From a virus: 20,829 nucleotides of DNA. The notes beneath the pieces were generated by a model. That model did no database searches. It saw only the letters and a list, made by a program, of their open reading frames with translations, and was not told the origin of the DNA. Where the stretch lies: positions 1-20,829 of the IMG/VR virus record IMGVR_UViG_3300046504_000089; one strand, given 5' to 3'. The translations under genes were made by a program, and so were the position numbers. Below are positions 17,799 to 20,829 of this stretch, one piece after another (the first letter of the stretch is position 1; every line of letters begins with the position of its first letter).

Positions 17799-19079
17799 TT
17801 AGTCTGCCACAGCGGACGCGATGCTCTGCCAGTCCGCGGTAGCGTTCGCGTTGGCCACCTTCAGGTAGAGCTTCCCGATGGTTGTCACGTAGAGAGACCC
17901 GATGGCGCCCGTCAATCCTACCTCGGTCCTGACAGCATCTCGTGTGGTCTGCGTTCCGTAGTAGACGATGCCGCCGTTGGGCATGCGGGCGAATGCGTGA
18001 AATGGGTTCTTGACCCCGTTGGCGTCGAGGATGTAGTTCCAGCCGGTGTTGACTAGGGTCATTTCCTCCACGAGGTAAGCGGCGTCGGCGGGGCCAGCTA
18101 CGGAATTGTTGAGGTTGCGAACCCTGACACCCCATTCCTTGGTGGCTTTGGCCCCTTCGTTCTTAATTGAGAAGTCCGCGGCAGAGTGCTGGGTTGCGTT
18201 CACCCCGAAATTCTCGGCGTTGACCGTGATACCGTTGACGATCGGCACGGTTCCCCCGACACGATTGGCCACGCTGATGAGGTTGTCGAGCATCCCCAAC
18301 GTGCCTCCGGATCGGTTGGTAACCAGGGTGTTTATACCGCGAATAATGAAGTTGGCATCGTTGGCGGCATAGTTGGAATAGGACCCGCGAATGAGGGCGT
18401 CGTTCGAGTCGCCCGTGGCCACCGATCCAGCCGGCCGGGTCACGTTGATCCCCAGAGCGTAGGTCTTCTGCGCCGTCGTTCCCGTCATGAGCCCGCCGAT
18501 CTGGTACAGATAGCCGTAGGCGAGATTGGAGCGTACCGGCATGATGTGGAACTCTCCATTGACGGCGAAGTATGGGTAGCTGTCGTCCCGGTTGTTCACT
18601 GCGATGGACAGAAGCGCGGCCCTAGCCGTTATCGTTCCTGCCGTGGGCCAGTTGTTAGCGGCGACTACCACATTGTCCAGGTAGGTGGTTCCAGCCTGAT
18701 TGCTGGTGACGACGCAGGCTACACACGTCCCGGTTGTCGGGAACTGCTGTGTTGCCAGGCGGATCACGTCGTAGCCGGTTGCCCCGGCGGATGCCTGCCA
18801 ACTGAGCTGGACCGGGCTGGTGACCAAGGCGAGTATGCCCCTGGTACCGGTGGCGCGCGCCGGCTGTGCCATTCCAACCACCCCAATCGGGTAGCGTGCG
18901 ACCACCCAGTAGTAGATGGTCGAGGCTCCGCCGACTCCGGTAGCCGTGGCCGTGACGCCTATCGGCGCCCCTGGGGTCGGTCCTCGGAAGATAAGCTGAT
19001 CGACGATGCTGTTTTGCCCCCAGCCGGCCGTGACCGTCAAAAGGGCCAACAGGACTGCAATTGAGACTGCTCGTTTCAT
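17799..19079 (-). CDS. Exported fibre-like protein with FN3-like N-terminal domain
   Basis: The 426-residue product starts with a clear Sec signal peptide (KRAVSIAVLLALLTVTAGWGQ, cleavage near residue 22), preceded by AAGGAG. Residues about 30-140 look like a fibronectin type III-like sandwich (PGAPIGVTATATG, YYWVVARYP, VQLSWQASAGATGYDVIRL). The rest is rich in Gly, Ala, Asn and Thr with many short strands, as in adhesins or tail fibres. Two cysteines at about 124 and 127 (CVAC) sit in a loop. A signal peptide is unusual for a virion fibre; the protein may be secreted or displayed by the host cell. No C-type lectin or VR-type ending is seen, so it is not an evident DGR target. Confidence 0.78.
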   Translation of the reverse strand: MKRAVSIAVLLALLTVTAGWGQNSIVDQLIFRGPTPGAPIGVTATATGVGGASTIYYWVVARYPIGVVGMAQPARATGTRGILALVTSPVQLSWQASAGATGYDVIRLATQQFPTTGTCVACVVTSNQAGTTYLDNVVVAANNWPTAGTITARAALLSIAVNNRDDSYPYFAVNGEFHIMPVRSNLAYGYLYQIGGLMTGTTAQKTYALGINVTRPAGSVATGDSNDALIRGSYSNYAANDANFIIRGINTLVTNRSGGTLGMLDNLISVANRVGGTVPIVNGITVNAENFGVNATQHSAADFSIKNEGAKATKEWGVRVRNLNNSVAGPADAAYLVEEMTLVNTGWNYILDANGVKNPFHAFARMPNGGIVYYGTQTTRDAVRTEVGLTGAIGSLYVTTIGKLYLKVANANATADWQSIASAVAD

Positions 19080-19085
19080 GGTGTG

Positions 19086-19466
19086 CTACTCCTTTGTTGG
19101 ATTTGGCCCGTCCGTATTGGGAGCGGGGGTTGCGGGATTGGCCGGAGCCGGGGGCGCCGGTTTTGTCCACGTAAAGTCTGCGTTCAGGGTGCAGTTCTGG
19201 CAGGAGTATTGCACCTTCAGGTCTTCAATGGTTTGGTTCAACTGGGCCTCATAGGTTCTCACCTGGGCCTCGGCTTGCAACCTGGTGATGTGGGCCTGGG
19301 CCAGGGCAAGTTGGACGTTTCGTATCTGAAGCTGGTCCCGAGAGATCAGCATAGAGACGCCGGCGACGTTCACAGGCAGCGGCTCGGTTGGTGCGGTTGG
19401 CGAGTCGGCGGCAAACAGGGCGCACGCCAGAAGGGTTAGCAGGATGCTTCTGTAAAGTGTTCGCAT
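19086..19466 (-). CDS. Exported coiled-coil protein
   Basis: I prefer the ATG at 19,466, giving 126 residues with a signal peptide (RTLYRSILLTLLACALFAAD). ATG at 19,484 and GTG at 19,520 are alternatives. The mature protein has a coiled coil (LQIRNVQLALAQAHITRLQAEAQ, then VRTYEAQLNQTIEDL), a CQNC pair at about residues 90-93, and a Pro/Ala-rich tail. It is probably periplasmic. It follows the RT-linked genes and precedes the fibre-like gene by only 6 nt, suggesting the two are co-expressed. Function unknown. Confidence 0.7.
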   Translation of the reverse strand: MRTLYRSILLTLLACALFAADSPTAPTEPLPVNVAGVSMLISRDQLQIRNVQLALAQAHITRLQAEAQVRTYEAQLNQTIEDLKVQYSCQNCTLNADFTWTKPAPPAPANPATPAPNTDGPNPTKE

Positions 19467-19532
19467 GGGCCTATCGTAGCTCATTCTCTTCTTCTCATCG
19501 CGTTTTGGTACGTTTGCCACTCTTTAGTGTGC

Positions 19533-19880
19533 CTACGAGATCAACCTCTCTATCGAAGCCGGTTCGATAACATTCCCGCTCGCAACCTTTGCCTCCAACG
19601 CCTCCACGCGGGTCTTGATGGACGGCTGCGCCACCACTTCCGCTGGCTTGCCGCCCTTCTGGATCGTCTTGGTCTTCGGGTCAACCGTGTATGCCTTCTG
19701 GTTTGCTGTGAGACTCACCAGGTCCGCATCGGACAACTCTCCCACGTCGATGTAGGCGAGGCTGGACTTCTGGCCTTGCGGTGTTGCCAAATAGGCGTCC
19801 ATCTCTGCGGGGCGCAAGTCTTTGGCGATGTTTTGAATCTGCCCCTCAAAGCCTGGGTTGGTTCGGTAAATTATCAACAT
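19533..19880 (-). CDS. Small protein translationally coupled to the RT
   Basis: The ATG at 19,880 overlaps the RT stop by 7 nt (ATGTTGA) and has GGAGG upstream, giving 115 residues. The protein starts with a strand (MLIIYRTNPGF), has LRPAEMDAYLATPQGQ and IDVGELSDADLVSLTANQ blocks, and ends in a short coiled coil (IKTRVEALEAKVASG). The tight overlap predicts production tied to the RT. It is not recognisable as Avd, the usual DGR partner (a small basic helical-bundle protein), and looks more like an assembly or structural accessory. Confidence 0.78.
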   Translation of the reverse strand: MLIIYRTNPGFEGQIQNIAKDLRPAEMDAYLATPQGQKSSLAYIDVGELSDADLVSLTANQKAYTVDPKTKTIQKGGKPAEVVAQPSIKTRVEALEAKVASGNVIEPASIERLIS

Positions 19881-20829
19881 ATGAATCCTCCAAGAATCGG
19901 TTTTGCCTCGCGCCATAACGCCACGCGGAGCCGGTATGAATCGGCGTGACTAAGATGCTGAAACCAACTTCTCAGCGACTCTATAGCCTTTCCACCGGGC
20001 AACTCCTCGCGCTCCACTGCCGCCATCAAGCCGCGCATTCGCCGCCGCCCAGCCACGACGTTCGGGCGCAAAATACGCCGGTGGCCACACCAGATTTTAT
20101 GACCTAGGAACGGCACTCCGATGCGTGTGGGGAATACGCAGGTTTTGGGATTTATCACGAGGCCTATTTCCTCGATGAAGCCGCGCAGATTGTCCTCCCA
20201 GCCTTTGACGACGCTCTGTTTTGAACCCAGCAGCACCAGGTCATCCATATACCGGGCGTAGTAGCGACAGTGGAGAACGTGCTTGACGTGGTAATCGATT
20301 CGCGAGCCGATGATGTTGGCAAACCATTGGCTCGTCAAATTGCCGATAGGTAACCCGCGTGGGCCGAAACCGGCGGGGAAAGTGTCAAGGGCCGCATGGT
20401 AGCTGGTCAGAATGCGCCGGCACAACTCTAGCGTTCGGGAATCCGTAATACGCCACTCCAGCTCCCGCATCACCAAGCCGTGCGGGATCGAATCGAAGAA
20501 CTTCCGCAAGTCGAGCTTTAGAATGTAGTTTGAACCCGGCCTGCGGAGAAACTGCGTCAGGCGGTCAATGGCCTTGTGTGTGCCCTTGCCAACGCGGCAG
20601 GCGTACGTGTCGTGAATGAATGTGTTCTCAAACAGCGGAGCGATCACAGAGCAGAGCGACTGGTGGACAATCCGATCCGAGAATGGGGCGATGCGAATGA
20701 TGCGCTCTTTCGGTTCGTGAATAACCTTTTTCCGGTATGTACCGGGTTGCCACTCCATCGATTGAAGTTGGTCTCGCAAAGCGATCAGGTTCTCTCCGAG
20801 ATTGCCAGTGAATGAAATCACATCGGGTC
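19874..20829 (-). CDS. DGR-type reverse transcriptase, N-terminus cut by window edge
   Basis: The frame is open to the right edge; an internal GTG at 20,821 is not necessarily the start. Numbering from that GTG there are 315 residues. Conserved blocks are YRKKVIHEPKERIIRIAPF (30-47), RIVHQSLCSVIAPLFE, FIHDTYACRVGKGTH (68-82), motif A LKLDLRKFFDSI (D104), the DGR signature IGNLTSQ (159-165), and the catalytic YMDD (191-194). IGxxxSQ in motif 4 distinguishes DGR RTs from retron and group II enzymes. DGR RTs copy a template repeat RNA with adenine-specific errors and write it into a variable repeat. The missing N-terminus, perhaps 30-50 residues, and the template, variable repeat and accessory gene would lie to the right. 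Confidence 0.93.
   Translation of the reverse strand, partial: PDVISFTGNLGENLIALRDQLQSMEWQPGTYRKKVIHEPKERIIRIAPFSDRIVHQSLCSVIAPLFENTFIHDTYACRVGKGTHKAIDRLTQFLRRPGSNYILKLDLRKFFDSIPHGLVMRELEWRITDSRTLELCRRILTSYHAALDTFPAGFGPRGLPIGNLTSQWFANIIGSRIDYHVKHVLHCRYYARYMDDLVLLGSKQSVVKGWEDNLRGFIEEIGLVINPKTCVFPTRIGVPFLGHKIWCGHRRILRPNVVAGRRRMRGLMAAVEREELPGGKAIESLRSWFQHLSHADSYRLRVALWREAKPILGGFIC

Noticed and set aside
17799-19079. Fibre-like protein as the DGR target
   Set aside because: Its 3' end shows no variable-repeat features and no second copy was seen; the usual order would place the target right of the window.
1-20829. CRISPR array or insertion sequence
   Set aside because: No regularly spaced repeats and no transposase or terminal inverted repeats were found.

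Overview
The window looks like a piece of a double-stranded DNA bacteriophage or prophage. It has one long leftward gene train of small, tightly packed, often overlapping genes, a lysis region (M15 peptidase, second wall-hydrolase-like protein, several small membrane proteins), a small serine recombinase, a Cro/CI-like repressor, a tRNA, and a reverse transcriptase of the diversity-generating retroelement (DGR) type cut by the right edge. Base composition is moderately GC-rich. Several exported proteins end their signal peptide in AQ or GQ, a style I associate with Acidobacteria of the Solibacter/Bryobacter group. That host guess is inference only. No terminase, portal or capsid gene is in view.

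Layout, on the minus strand unless noted. (1) 1-4,547: an early-type operon read from a strong promoter at 4,612-4,641. It holds many small genes plus two ASCH/PUA-like proteins, a Gp37/Gp68 (DUF5131) protein and several zinc-ribbon proteins. Neighbours overlap by 4, 8 or 11 nt. (2) 4,651-4,944, plus strand: an HTH repressor with its own promoter, back to back with the operon promoter, forming a small genetic switch. (3) 4,970-13,373: a second operon from a promoter near 13,403-13,430. It carries about 22 small genes, including exported proteins, a serine recombinase and an apparent cargo gene flanked by a 32-bp direct repeat. (4) 13,431-14,009: non-coding, with a near-consensus orphan promoter followed by strong hairpins and a terminator-like structure, a candidate small RNA. 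(5) 14,010-14,251: a 48-residue membrane protein and an initiator-like tRNA-Met. (6) 14,403-17,715: lysis and envelope genes. (7) 17,799-20,829: an exported fibre-like protein, an exported coiled-coil protein, a small gene coupled to the RT, and the RT itself.

The genes probably work as follows. The repressor controls the leftward early operons. The early genes modify host functions; most are unrecognised. The late block releases virions, and the RT at the edge probably belongs to a DGR whose template, variable repeat and target gene would lie to the right. The most unusual items are the initiator-like tRNA with a swapped 1-72 mismatch, the candidate structured RNA, the repeat-flanked gene behind the recombinase, a tandem duplication that has fused two genes, and repeated gene-junction sequences that look like recombination seams.
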